Shown piece by piece: positions 15,824 through 25,600 of a stretch of 38,469 nt of DNA. The DNA lies in the IMG/VR virus record IMGVR_UViG_3300042922_000087, positions 1 to 38,469 of that record; one strand, 5' to 3'. The DNA is from a virus. The notes beneath the pieces are model-generated. The model saw only the letters and a program-made list of their open reading frames with translations. It ran no database searches and was not told the DNA's origin. How positions within the stretch are numbered: the stretch's first letter is position 1; each line of letters opens with the position of its first letter. A program made the translations under genes and the position numbers.

Positions 15824-17535
15824 TATAGTTCATCTACGAGTCTCGCTATTTGTTCTAGGTGCTCGTAGATTTCCTTCTTGGTTTCGTTCTCTGGCTCAGG
15901 CTCGGGCTCGGGGGGTAGCCCGGTAGCCGGGTCTAGCTCGCCCGTACGGAACTTCTCAGCGTAAGCGCGCACCTTCTGGGTGTCGATAAGAGAGCATGAA
16001 GTGCTGTAGAATTCCTTGTGCAGACGAATAGACTCGCCCTGTAGTGTCGGGTTCAGCTTCTCTACAATGTAGTGGAGGTAACCCATTGTCTTGTAGCCAA
16101 GATCGCTAGACGATGTGGTCATAAGAGGATCGTTCTCAGACTTCCAGGCGTACGGGTTACGTCCACCTGTTGTGAGAGCGTTCTTATTAAGCGGCACGGT
16201 GAGGGTCACTCGACCTGCCGATACAACGAAGTTAGCGCTCACGTCCTTGGTGCGGTTGAGGTAGTCAACATTCCCATCGTGTGTGCCGCCCTTGCCGGGT
16301 TCGTTCCACCAGTGCGTGTGCGACTCAATAGGGTTGTACTGAGTCTTGTAGTGCTTGAATGAATCTGTGTTCCACGTTGCCGCGCTAGCTACGTACTGCT
16401 GGTCAAGCTTCTCTTCGAAGCGAATCCAGACAGGGAAGTCAGCCGCCGTAGGAGACACGAGGTTAGGCGTATGCGATGCCTCGTCGCCCTCAGGAACCGG
16501 GTTGGGTCCGTTGTTGGGGAACCCACCAAGCTCGACAGCCTTAGCGTCAGTCTGAGGACCCCAGCTACCGTCAACAGTCAGCTTGTTAGCTTCCTGGAAC
16601 TTAGCTGTAGCTACGGAGGTAGCGGGACCGTAGTCATTGTCGGCACCAGTCGGTCCTAGATCGTATCCACGACTGATAAGGAACTGCTGAATGTCCTTGG
16701 TAGGACGACTAGAAGCGTTACGACCATCGGTCGGGTACGTAGTCTGCGGCGGAGGCGGAGGGAACGCCTTAGCGTCCGTCTGCTCGCCCCACAGAGCATC
16801 AGGAAGAAATCCTACGCTGCGCTGGTAGACGAATGTACCGAGTGAAGTCTTCGGACCCCACTGGTTGTCAATCGGACCAACGCCGATACCCTTGCTTGTT
16901 AGGAACTGCTGAATCTCGGAAGTCGAACGACCCTCGACACGCTTACCGCCTTGCTGAATCGTCTTAGCGACAGCGATGGTTGCAGGACCGAACAGACCGT
17001 CGTTAGTCAGACCAACCCAAGACTGGAAAGTCTTGGTAGCAGCCTCAGACATAGGTCCCCAGCCGTTACCGACACCGCCAGTGTCAAGTCCGATAGATAC
17101 AAGGAACTGCTGACGCTGAACGTCGTTCCAGTCGCCGCCAACTCCACCGGCAGGGCTGCCGCCTAGACCGACAGTAGCGTTCTGATCCATCCAACGCCAC
17201 TCGTCCTGAGCGACACCATTGAGCCACATTTCAAGGTGAAGGTGAGGACCGGTAGAGCGACCGGTACTACCGACGTATCCTACAGTCTGTCCAACAACGA
17301 CCCGCGTGCCGACACCCGCACCGTTGAGGTTAACAAGGTGGCAATACATAATCTTAAGACCATCATCGCGTGTGATAGTCTTGGTGTTTCCGGCGTTGTC
17401 ATTCCACCAACCAGAGTACGTAATCGTACCGTTGGTGATTGCAGGAATGGCAGAACCGCTCGACTTAGGGAAGTCGATACCGCCGTGTCCCTTGTATGTT
17501 GACCACTGAGGGAACGGCTTAGGCATAAGTGCCAT
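15823..17535 (-). CDS. Endolysin: M23 peptidase, three PG-binding repeats, amidase-like domain
   Basis: 570 residues. Residues 1-125 are an M23 metallopeptidase with all ligands: H17/D21 (GHGGID), H66 and the HLH at 98-100. Three peptidoglycan-binding repeats follow at about 136-195, 203-258 and 278-338, each with a WGP or YGP turn. Residues 365-550 resemble the amidase of mycobacteriophage L5-type LysA (SHTHWWNE, GNVDYLNR, SANFVVSAGRV, NPYAW), but the usual AWH zinc ligand is replaced by ALT at 453-455 and the acidic IE is lost. It should cleave peptidoglycan cross-bridges through M23. AAGGAG precedes the ATG. Highly likely an endolysin; the second domain may be only a binding module. Confidence 0.9.
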   Translation of the reverse strand: MALMPKPFPQWSTYKGHGGIDFPKSSGSAIPAITNGTITYSGWWNDNAGNTKTITRDDGLKIMYCHLVNLNGAGVGTRVVVGQTVGYVGSTGRSTGPHLHLEMWLNGVAQDEWRWMDQNATVGLGGSPAGGVGGDWNDVQRQQFLVSIGLDTGGVGNGWGPMSEAATKTFQSWVGLTNDGLFGPATIAVAKTIQQGGKRVEGRSTSEIQQFLTSKGIGVGPIDNQWGPKTSLGTFVYQRSVGFLPDALWGEQTDAKAFPPPPPQTTYPTDGRNASSRPTKDIQQFLISRGYDLGPTGADNDYGPATSVATAKFQEANKLTVDGSWGPQTDAKAVELGGFPNNGPNPVPEGDEASHTPNLVSPTAADFPVWIRFEEKLDQQYVASAATWNTDSFKHYKTQYNPIESHTHWWNEPGKGGTHDGNVDYLNRTKDVSANFVVSAGRVTLTVPLNKNALTTGGRNPYAWKSENDPLMTTSSSDLGYKTMGYLHYIVEKLNPTLQGESIRLHKEFYSTSCSLIDTQKVRAYAEKFRTGELDPATGLPPEPEPEPENETKKEIYEHLEQIARLVDEL

Positions 17536-17612
17536 TAGTTCTCCTTGGTTTGATCTGGCGTTTCGCCGTAGCCCTCAGGCCCAGCCTCATCCATTGGTTT
17601 GTTGTCAGTCAT
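17535..17612 (-). CDS. Acidic 25-residue micro-ORF before endolysin
   Basis: Encodes MTDNKPMDEAGPEGYGETPD plus five residues, from an ATG nine bases past the fibre gene's stop to a TAA overlapping the endolysin ATG. AGGGA lies eight bases before the start. Like the Cys-rich micro-ORF before the holin, it may be a coupling leader or a small protein. Disordered composition. Confidence 0.45.
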   Translation of the reverse strand: MTDNKPMDEAGPEGYGETPDQTKEN

Positions 17613-17623
17613 TATTGAATCCC

Positions 17624-18412
17624 TCACAAAATTCCGTAGCAGGAGATTACTCCGCTGTAAGCGGAACCGGCTCCCATAGTTATTTGTAGACCGGTAAGTT
17701 GATCCCCTGAGTTCAGATTTGACGTGAGGGTTCCTACGCCAGTACTTCCTCCAAGTACTGTCCAGTCTGAAATCGAGTAAGTTTGTATAGCTGCATTGGG
17801 AGAGAACCAACGAGTGTGCGACGCTCCTAGTGTGCCCCAGTACGGAGTAAGGACACTTCCGAAGTCAGTCATACCAGTTGCTTGACTGTCGGCTCTAGCT
17901 CCCGCAATTAGAAACTGCTGTGCTCGGGAATATGTGCCTGCAGAAACAGCCGTCGTACCAACCAAACCGCGTACGGGACAGTCAACGTTTGCGTTTTTCG
18001 CGGTCCAAACTGCCCGAGTTTCATAGTTGCGAAAACGCGAGGAAAAAATACCCAAAATCTGTACTACTGTACCTGGGGCGACACTGGTGAATACGATTTC
18101 TCCGTTAGATCCGATTGACACTCCTGTTCCAGTGACCGAAGTGGGTCTAATCAAATACATGCCATTGTCAGCGCTGATCCAGTTGCTGCCGTCATCAAAC
18201 CAAGTTCGATTCGTGTCGGTAGAGTAGTAAGTGCGTCCCTCTTGGCCTGCTGCGCCCTTAGCCGCGTCTAGTCCCCTGAACGCAGCCGCACCGTTAACAA
18301 CATTATCGATAGCTGTGTTAGTGCTGGTGGCCAGAGAAGCGAAATGATTGGCTAGTGGAGTAAGAGTCGTACCCACGGTAGGGTAAACGATGCCGCGTGC
18401 TGTAGTTGCCAT
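17624..18412 (-). CDS. Minor tail / fibre-type protein
   Basis: 262 residues. An N-terminal segment (MATTARGIVYPTVGTTLTPL) typical of phage fibre proteins, a GLDAAKGAAGQEGRTYYSTD hinge, and a beta-rich C-terminal half with many Gly, Thr and Ser. AAAGG lies about 11 bases before the ATG. Probably a receptor-binding or tail-tip fibre; it is the last virion gene before the lysis cassette. Confidence 0.65.
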   Translation of the reverse strand: MATTARGIVYPTVGTTLTPLANHFASLATSTNTAIDNVVNGAAAFRGLDAAKGAAGQEGRTYYSTDTNRTWFDDGSNWISADNGMYLIRPTSVTGTGVSIGSNGEIVFTSVAPGTVVQILGIFSSRFRNYETRAVWTAKNANVDCPVRGLVGTTAVSAGTYSRAQQFLIAGARADSQATGMTDFGSVLTPYWGTLGASHTRWFSPNAAIQTYSISDWTVLGGSTGVGTLTSNLNSGDQLTGLQITMGAGSAYSGVISCYGIL

Positions 18413-18456
18413 AAGTTATAAACCTTTCTTAACTATTCTATCATGGTCTGTTAATG

Positions 18457-19053
18457 TTACTGATTGTAAACAACAAACGCCTGTACTCTAGCAAACGAAT
18501 CACCGTCGCCTTGAGCCACTTGGTTTGCAATAGCTTGTACTTCCACGTTGAAGCTACTAGTACCGTTGACTACTCGTGACTCTGATATGTGAAACATATC
18601 TCGCGGCGGCGATCCATAGTACGTATAGTTTGTGGTAACAGGCTGAGTTGCCACACCATTCACTACTAGTCTGGTATATGTAACCTCTGCGTACGGCACG
18701 GTGGTATCGACAATGATGCCGTCCGCGACTACAAACAAAGAAGTTTTAGTATAACCCTCAGGCACCGGAACGATGAAGGAAGCCATTGTTGTGTAGGACA
18801 CATTGCTTATTGAAAAACCAGTATTTTGATTTCCATAAACGGCGCTGGCGGCTGGCAGCGTGTTAATGTAGTTGGCCAGTACATCTACCTGCTGAGCCAG
18901 AGCTTGAAGAGTAATATTACCCTGCTGAATCTTAAGGCGAATGTCCTCGTAGGTTCTGGCGATTTCCGTATTCATGGCTTGAATACCGCCAGTAAGTTTG
19001 CGCGCTTCTACGGCTGCATTACCAGGCAAATCCTTGGGCTCTGGAATAATCAT
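18457..19053 (-). CDS. Small tail-fibre-like protein C
   Basis: 198 residues. An N-terminal helical/coiled-coil part (residues 10-65, ending DVLANYINTLPAAS) and a C-terminal beta sandwich (FSISNVSYTTMASFIVPVPEGYT...). The ATG at 19053 overlaps the preceding stop (ATGA). One of three consecutive genes with the same layout, see also 19050-19619 and 19621-20205; likely diverged duplicates forming trimeric tip appendages. Confidence 0.6.
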   Translation of the reverse strand: MIIPEPKDLPGNAAVEARKLTGGIQAMNTEIARTYEDIRLKIQQGNITLQALAQQVDVLANYINTLPAASAVYGNQNTGFSISNVSYTTMASFIVPVPEGYTKTSLFVVADGIIVDTTVPYAEVTYTRLVVNGVATQPVTTNYTYYGSPPRDMFHISESRVVNGTSSFNVEVQAIANQVAQGDGDSFARVQAFVVYNQ

Positions 19054-19619
19054 TTGAAACACACCATCACTGTAAGATAACAGAAAATTTCAGTAACGCT
19101 AGCGCCCGCTGTTGCAGACACTTGCGCTGTAACGGTGAAGGATGGTCCTGACACTACGCGAGCAATAGATACACCTGAGCCAATATAGTTACCAATCATG
19201 GAACTAAGGTCATAAGACCCATTAACACCAACACGAGTGAAGTAATATTGAGCGCCGGTTGTGTAACCGGCCAGGTTGACCTCACCAAAAACCATAACAT
19301 CGGCGGTAGTTTTTCCCTCAGGAAAATCGTAGGTACCGCTGAATGCTGTGAAGTAGTTGCCCGTACCCGAGCCTGTAAAGCCGGGAATATTCTTTTCGTT
19401 GATGCTGTACATCTGAACCAGCGGAAGGTCACCTACTTGCGTATTAAGGGCGCTAATTTGTTCGGACAGCAATCCGATAGTAGCTTCCTGACCCTTACTA
19501 AGTGCTCCTAACTGTGACTCAGAAGCAGAGATAGTTGAGTCGGTTTCCTTTAATAGTTGCTCCATCTTAGTGCCCCAGACCTGAGAGCCAGGCGGTAAGT
19601 TTGACTTAGGAACAACCAT
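19050..19619 (-). CDS. Small tail-fibre-like protein B
   Basis: 189 residues: helical N-terminal half (MEQLLKETDSTISASESQLG..., about 15-62) and a beta-rich C-terminal half (NYFTAFSGTYDFPEGKTTAD...). AAGG before the ATG, one base after the preceding stop. The same two-part layout as its neighbours, with low residue identity, suggests ancient duplication. Confidence 0.6.
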   Translation of the reverse strand: MVVPKSNLPPGSQVWGTKMEQLLKETDSTISASESQLGALSKGQEATIGLLSEQISALNTQVGDLPLVQMYSINEKNIPGFTGSGTGNYFTAFSGTYDFPEGKTTADVMVFGEVNLAGYTTGAQYYFTRVGVNGSYDLSSMIGNYIGSGVSIARVVSGPSFTVTAQVSATAGASVTEIFCYLTVMVCFK

Positions 19620-19620
19620 G

Positions 19621-20205
19621 TTAAACCTTACTAAAAGTAATAAACGAGTTACAGTTAGCTACATTGTTGGGCGTAGCATTGACGGGAGTACTGTCCATTC
19701 TAACAAGATATTTAATATCGTATTGGCCATTGGGAACAGGCGTCCAGCTAATCGATGTGCTGACAAACGACGCAGCCTGCCCGTTACAATACGCATAAGC
19801 TTGGTGGTAGTAAACGCCTCCCACAGACACGGCATTGATTACGTAGATGCTCTGCCCCGAGTTAGGGTTAACGTCAAACTGACCAACCACACTCACGCGA
19901 TTTTTTCCGGGCGGCACTCTAAAGGTATGAGTTATCAATGCCTCATATTCTACATTGCTCACGCCAAAGCCGCTAACATCATCACTATAAACTTCTGTGG
20001 TGGTAATACGATTCGTGTAGTCTGCAAGCTGCTGGTACTGGTTAAGAACCCCTTCGAGTCCTGCGGCTAGCTGCTTATAGTCCGCCGTGCCGTTACTACG
20101 AAAGCGCTCAATAGCCTTACGTTGCTCATCGGTTTTCGTATCCATAGTACGCCACCACGGCATAGTATCCGGGGCAGTGTCTAAACGATTAATGTTAACG
20201 GTCAT
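19621..20205 (-). CDS. Small tail-fibre-like protein A
   Basis: 194 residues from ATG 20205. The frame is open further upstream, but that part overlaps the preceding minor tail gene and has unlikely composition (hydrophobic, Met-rich). Helical N-terminal part with QYQQLADYTNRI, then GFGVSNVEYEALITHTFRVP, aligned with FSISNVSYTTMASFIVPVP of protein C, which supports common descent. Probable tail-tip appendage. Confidence 0.6.
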   Translation of the reverse strand: MTVNINRLDTAPDTMPWWRTMDTKTDEQRKAIERFRSNGTADYKQLAAGLEGVLNQYQQLADYTNRITTTEVYSDDVSGFGVSNVEYEALITHTFRVPPGKNRVSVVGQFDVNPNSGQSIYVINAVSVGGVYYHQAYAYCNGQAASFVSTSISWTPVPNGQYDIKYLVRMDSTPVNATPNNVANCNSFITFSKV

Positions 20206-21847
20206 ATTCATCATCCACATATGGTAGAGGTATAAGAGCAAAGTCACTAAAGCTGAGTCCATCATACAAAGCATCGAAATCAGCAAAGTCCATACCTGGA
20301 TTCATACCCGCAGACTCATCGAAATCTTCGAATGTAGTATCAGCTTCCGCCATATATGATACACCATCAGGAGCAATTGTGGTAGAACGAATTCTATATA
20401 TGGCGCGGCGGAACTGAACACGAGCACCCACGGCGTTACCGAACACCTGGAATTCAAATGTATCCGCGACCTTATCATACCAGAACTGATCGAAGTCACC
20501 GAACGTATCAGGTGACGGCCACTCGGCATCAAAATCACCGAACGTCAACAAAGATTCGTCATCAGCATACTGATCGAAGTCAGCAAACAAAGCATAATCA
20601 AATGACTGCTGCGTCTCTCCTGGTCTATTAATATCAGCCTTGGAAATGTTGATGGTACGTGTTGGTGCTGACCACTTACCGGTTACATCTAGCGCTACGT
20701 CCCATGCTTGCCTAACGTCCTTGACGAAGATGTTATCGACAGTCACGCCTACATCACGAGAAGTACTTGCCTCATCTACGCCGGTAGGAACAATGATCGA
20801 CTCTTGCTTGTAGAACAAACCGGTGCCCTGAATGCGTAGGCTGGAATAGTAATCACTGGGACCGGCACTGACAGCAATACGATAAGGCGCATAGCGCGCT
20901 GCGTCACCGGTTGCGCCTACGACAGTAAGGTCAATGCTCTTACCGTCTTCACCAATAGCTACCGTCAGCTTTCCGCCGTTGTTTGTCCACATAGCTACGG
21001 GAATAGGCAGTCCGTCGTTACCGGCAACGGTGTAACCACTAGAAGGGCCGGTGTAATATCTCGGCATGCTTGTGAACATTGTCGGTTGAACTAGACTCAC
21101 GAGACTAATGTCAACAGGAATGTTTACTTCAAGAGTTTTACCGGCATCTACCGTGTACACAGGAACGTCTTCGTTCCACCCATCCTGAGGGTACACCATC
21201 TTGTTTGTCTTGTACTCAGAATTGTAGTAGTAAATCTCTACCTGCTGGGCAAGGTCTATGTTCTGAACGCTCCACGACTCAGATACGTTGTTAATCTCAA
21301 GAGCGCGACGTTCGCGGACAGGTCTAACCTGCACCGTGCCGCGCACAAGAGCAATCTCAGCCCCTACTGTTACCAATAGTTCCTTGATCTTGGTCCAGAG
21401 ATCACCTTCCCAGCCCTGAGCCAGGATAGGAATACTGCTCAATGTAGTATCTACAGCAATCTCTGTGGTGATACCACCCAGTCCGAGATAGTAGTAAAGT
21501 ACGTTTGAGAAGGTGTCGTTCACAGGATCGGCACGGGTGTCGATGACGAGGCGACCAAGACGTGAGTCAGCGGTGATTGACATTACTCGGTCGTTAGAAG
21601 TAATGGCGTTGATCTTACCTTCGGTGTTTCCTCGGTCACCATCAGTTAGCTTAACAGTGTCGTTAAGCAGCAACACAGAACCCAGTCTGGCTGGGTCATC
21701 AATAGCACCGAACGAAATCTGTCCAGCACCACCACTGCTGTCCGATGCCTCTACAGGAGTGGAGTCTTCGGAAACACTGTACTCGGTAATGTTAGCCTTG
21801 GCACCGGCAAACTGACCGTTACCGACAATCTCTACTTCTATCGCCAT
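20195..21847 (-). CDS. Minor tail protein (tail tip)
   Basis: 550 residues from ATG 21847 (AGAGG seven bases before it; a TTG lies two codons upstream). Beta-rich throughout, with a jelly-roll-like mid part and a C-terminal repeat of the motif FADFDQYADD / FGDFDAEW / FGDFDQFW / FEDFDESA / FADFDALY. This DFD repeat is unusual and could bind divalent metal ions. Its order after tape measure and distal tail protein suggests the tail hub or baseplate. Confidence 0.7.
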   Translation of the reverse strand: MAIEVEIVGNGQFAGAKANITEYSVSEDSTPVEASDSSGGAGQISFGAIDDPARLGSVLLLNDTVKLTDGDRGNTEGKINAITSNDRVMSITADSRLGRLVIDTRADPVNDTFSNVLYYYLGLGGITTEIAVDTTLSSIPILAQGWEGDLWTKIKELLVTVGAEIALVRGTVQVRPVRERRALEINNVSESWSVQNIDLAQQVEIYYYNSEYKTNKMVYPQDGWNEDVPVYTVDAGKTLEVNIPVDISLVSLVQPTMFTSMPRYYTGPSSGYTVAGNDGLPIPVAMWTNNGGKLTVAIGEDGKSIDLTVVGATGDAARYAPYRIAVSAGPSDYYSSLRIQGTGLFYKQESIIVPTGVDEASTSRDVGVTVDNIFVKDVRQAWDVALDVTGKWSAPTRTINISKADINRPGETQQSFDYALFADFDQYADDESLLTFGDFDAEWPSPDTFGDFDQFWYDKVADTFEFQVFGNAVGARVQFRRAIYRIRSTTIAPDGVSYMAEADTTFEDFDESAGMNPGMDFADFDALYDGLSFSDFALIPLPYVDDEYDR

Positions 21848-22695
21848 GACCAAGCCTCTGTCTCTACCATTTCAGCGCTGACTCCCACACGGTCCAGAGC
21901 GGCGCTGTATTCGCTCACAACGGGCTGGGAAGCGAAGGCTAGCCCCGACTGACCCTGACCCGAAATAAAGCCGCCAGATTCGATTACAGCGCCGTCTGGG
22001 AGCACCTGTACCATGAGGCCCGACAGGATCAGAGAACCGGTTGATGCTGAGCGCATTGTCAGAGTGATACCGATGTACGAATTTCCGCTGAATGTAGCGT
22101 TAGTTCTGTCTGACGTGGCCGTGGTCAAAAGTGTCAGGTCTACCGGCGTGTCGGAACCTGTTGCAGATATCTCGGGGATGACACGAACCGTAGCAGAGCC
22201 GCTGGCTAGCTGACCGTGAGCACCAACGTACGCTGTGTGATTCGGAGGGATCGGAATGAAGATACTCGGCACGCGGGAGGAACTAGTAAGGCTGTACTGC
22301 GCTGATTCCACGGGATACCCGTTAACGCTGCCGCTGCTAACTAGAGTAGGTCTTACGCTGTCTACGATTACCGGGCCGTCATAGTAATTCATAAACGGAG
22401 AAGCCCAGTAAGCGGGAAGAGCGTTGCGACCGATGTTGAATGGGTTACTGTAGTAGATGTAGCCGTTGCCGTATACACCATCTGCGTAATCCAGCACCGG
22501 CTGAATCTCTTCGAAGTTCTTCATGTTCCACGCAAAGTTGTAGCGCTTGTGCGATGTTTTTGAGCGTCTAACAAATGCGCCACCATTGGTAAAGACCACC
22601 TGGCTTTGGTGTCCCTGCTTACCTGCCGATACATTGACGGCAGGGGCAGGAATCCATTGCATATGATCCTTAGTACCGAACCATACTTCTGACAT
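21838..22695 (-). CDS. Minor tail protein, distal-tail-like
   Basis: 285 residues directly behind the tape measure gene, where the distal tail (Dit) or a related minor tail protein is normally encoded. N-terminal beta structure (MSEVWFGTKDHMQWIPAPA, YNFAWNMKNFEEIQPVLDYA) resembles tail-tip proteins of actinophages. AGAGAGG precedes the ATG. The start overlaps the tape measure stop. Confidence 0.7.
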   Translation of the reverse strand: MSEVWFGTKDHMQWIPAPAVNVSAGKQGHQSQVVFTNGGAFVRRSKTSHKRYNFAWNMKNFEEIQPVLDYADGVYGNGYIYYSNPFNIGRNALPAYWASPFMNYYDGPVIVDSVRPTLVSSGSVNGYPVESAQYSLTSSSRVPSIFIPIPPNHTAYVGAHGQLASGSATVRVIPEISATGSDTPVDLTLLTTATSDRTNATFSGNSYIGITLTMRSASTGSLILSGLMVQVLPDGAVIESGGFISGQGQSGLAFASQPVVSEYSAALDRVGVSAEMVETEAWSWR

Positions 22696-25600
22696 TAGTT
22701 AGAGCCTCTCTTAGCTGACACGAAGTTAGCGCCGTTAGTAGCTTGAGCTACCACGCGACCATCGATTGTCAGTGTTACATTACCCGCCGCTGCCAATAGC
22801 GCGCGGTCTGTCGCAGACAATTCTACTACACTAATTCCAGAACCGGTTCCTTGAGCAACAGGAGTCTTACCGCTGTTAAGTGCATTAAGGAACGGTAGAC
22901 CCAGACGCGATGTATTCTGCGCGTTGATAACGAATTCCTTACCGTGGACAAGACCAGCAACCTCATTAGTAGCGTCGTCACCTGTGTAACCACCGCTACG
23001 GAATAGCTGCATGCCGGTCTTAACGTAAGCACCCGTAGCAGTATCACGCATCTGCCAGGTTCTCGTCTGGTCATTGAATCCATACTTGAAGCGGCGAGCG
23101 AATTCGTTACCCAGCCAGTAGCCGTCCGGGATGCTGACTCCACCCATGCCGTAGCCACCGCCACCACCGGAACGAATAGAGTTAGCCGCGTTAACTGCCG
23201 CCCTGTGTGCCGCAGCCTCGAATTCGTTAAGCGCCTGAATAGCAGGATTGACGTTAGCGGCTACTGTTACGTTACGCGGAACTCGCTGAATAGCTAGCGC
23301 CACGTCATCGAATCCAGCGGCGTATGTCTGTAGCTGGTCGTAGCTATAGCCCATCGCAAGGCCCTGCTGGATGAACTGAGCGCGAAGCTCCTGCGTCTTA
23401 ATAGCAAGTTCAGCCTGCGACATGCCAGATGAAGCGTACGATCCAATTAGGTCTTGGTATCCCTCGACCAGACCAAGGATATCGGCGCGGTTCTCAATAG
23501 CGCTTCGGCTATTTCCTACGAGGTTCCTGTCCATTTCAGCAGCGGCATCTGCTGCCTTCTTCTGCTCAGCCGCAAGCTCAGCATTGTTCTTGGCAATCTC
23601 GGCAGAGATATCTGCGGAGCGTAGGCTGTCACCATAGGACTCGGCTACCGTCTGGAAGTATGCCAGGATGTTGTTGTCGCTGGTAAGCTCCTGCATACGA
23701 GCCTGGGCCTCTGCAATGGACTGATTGGCGTCATCGATAGCCTCTTGCATCTTGATCCACTGCGACGTGATCTTATCCATGCCCTGACCGGCGCTGAATC
23801 GAATCTCGAACGCACGACTGAATACCTTCTCAAGGTCGTTGGCATAATCAACAAGAGTACGGACTTCCTGAGCGGCTTGCTTGGCAGCACCGCCTAGGCC
23901 ACCGCCTCCACCGCCGCCACCACGACCGCCTCCACCAATGGAGCGAGCAGCCTGAGTGGCACGCTGAGCAACACCGGCAAGAGACTTCTGTAGCATGTTG
24001 GCGTTACCGGTAAGTTGCTTGGTACCACCCATCATGGCCTGGATTCCCTTAACACCGGATGCTCCGATGCCGGGAATATTGGCCAGGCTAGCCATTAGGT
24101 TAGCTGTGTCGATACCCTGTCGCTGTAGCTCTACGAACAGCGCACCAACAGAATCGGCGGCGCTCACACCAAGCTGTTCACCGGCAATAATTGTGGTAAC
24201 AATGGCCTGCTGTAGTGCGCCTAGATTAGCCGATCCGGCCTCACCCAGGATACCGAATGATGCTACGCCACTTTCAGCGAGCCCGCCGAATAGACCCTCA
24301 ATAGCGCTGCCCCACTCAGCGAATGCGCTGATGCTTCCGAATGCACCTTCGACACCGGAACGCAATTCGTCAAGCGCGGATGCTGCGCCCCCGGTTTCTG
24401 CCTCAAGCCCACCCATCATAAGTGCGGCTTGTTCCGTAGAAATACCCAGCGCGCCGAATGCCGCTTCGGTAACCTGAACGGAGGTCGCTGCCTCTTCTAG
24501 CGAGCCTGCGGTAAGTGCCGCTACCTCACCGAACTTACCCAGCGCCTCTTCCGCTTGAAGCGGGATAGCGTTGGTCTGGGCAAAGGAAGTATATTCCGCG
24601 TACCATTCCTGTAGGAGGCGGCGAGCTTCCGTCGTGTCATTACGAACGGATGCACTGATCAGACCCTCTACATCGATTGTAGGAGCACCGGCACGGGCCA
24701 GTTCAGCATTAGCCTTAACAGCCGCTTCCAGAGCCTCGCTGTTGGCAAGCTGGTTAGCCAGCCATGCCTTTGTGTTGTTACCGATAGCAAAGGTCTGGTT
24801 GGTGATTTTGCTACTTGTGTGGTCTATCTCTGAGCCGAGCGAAGTCTGCACTCCGGTCGAACGCTCGATCTGACTGACCCACTCAGCGGACTTCTGGGAA
24901 ACACTTTCGATGCTACCCTCTACGTGACCCAGCGCATCGCCGGTCTCTTCGTAGACACGAGTGTCGGACACAAGGGCATTGGACAGACCGGACAGGTCAC
25001 CGAAGGCTTCCTTAGCGCGCTCCCCGGCAGACTTTGTGGCTTCGCTGATCTGCTCGAATCCTGCAAGCAACAGTGTGATACCGGCTGTAATACCGGCACC
25101 CCACGCAATACCCTTGATGATGTTACCGAATGTAGTCATGGCTACACCGGCCCCGATCATACGGGACTGTAGCGTACCTAGCGCTGTGCCGGACGCCGTA
25201 GCCGATGCTGCCATTGCACGAAGCTCGATATTCACTGTGCGAGTGGCGACAGCCATAGCACCCATACGAGCGGCAAGGCTTGTTAGGATCAGTACGCCAC
25301 CGGCAAGCAGAGTGAAGATACCACCGAAAATAGCAATCCACTGTGCGGCAGGGTTGCTGGCAAGATCAGTCATGACCTTAATTAGGTCAATGAGACCGTT
25401 GACAAGTTCCTTAATAGGACCTGTACCGGTCGAACCTAGCTCAGCGAATAGAGCCTGGATGCTCTGACCCAGAACCTCTAGGCGAGCATTAAGAGTCTCG
25501 GATGTGATACCGAATGCTTCGCTAAGCTGAGTGGCCTGTGCGAATCCGTCACCGGCATAACCGAACGACTGAGTAACGATATCAAGGTTCTGTGACAGAC

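Noticed and set aside
17624-17810. Extension of the acidic micro-ORF to 17810
   Set aside because: Runs through the fibre gene in another frame with arginine- and serine-rich shadow composition.
20206-20286. Extension of fibre-like protein A to 20286
   Set aside because: Met- and Leu-rich segment overlapping the end of the tail-tip gene; not protein-like for a fibre.
23395-25467. Several plus-strand ORFs opposite the tape measure gene
   Set aside because: They are shadows of its alanine-rich coding; no ribosome sites and no recognisable domains.
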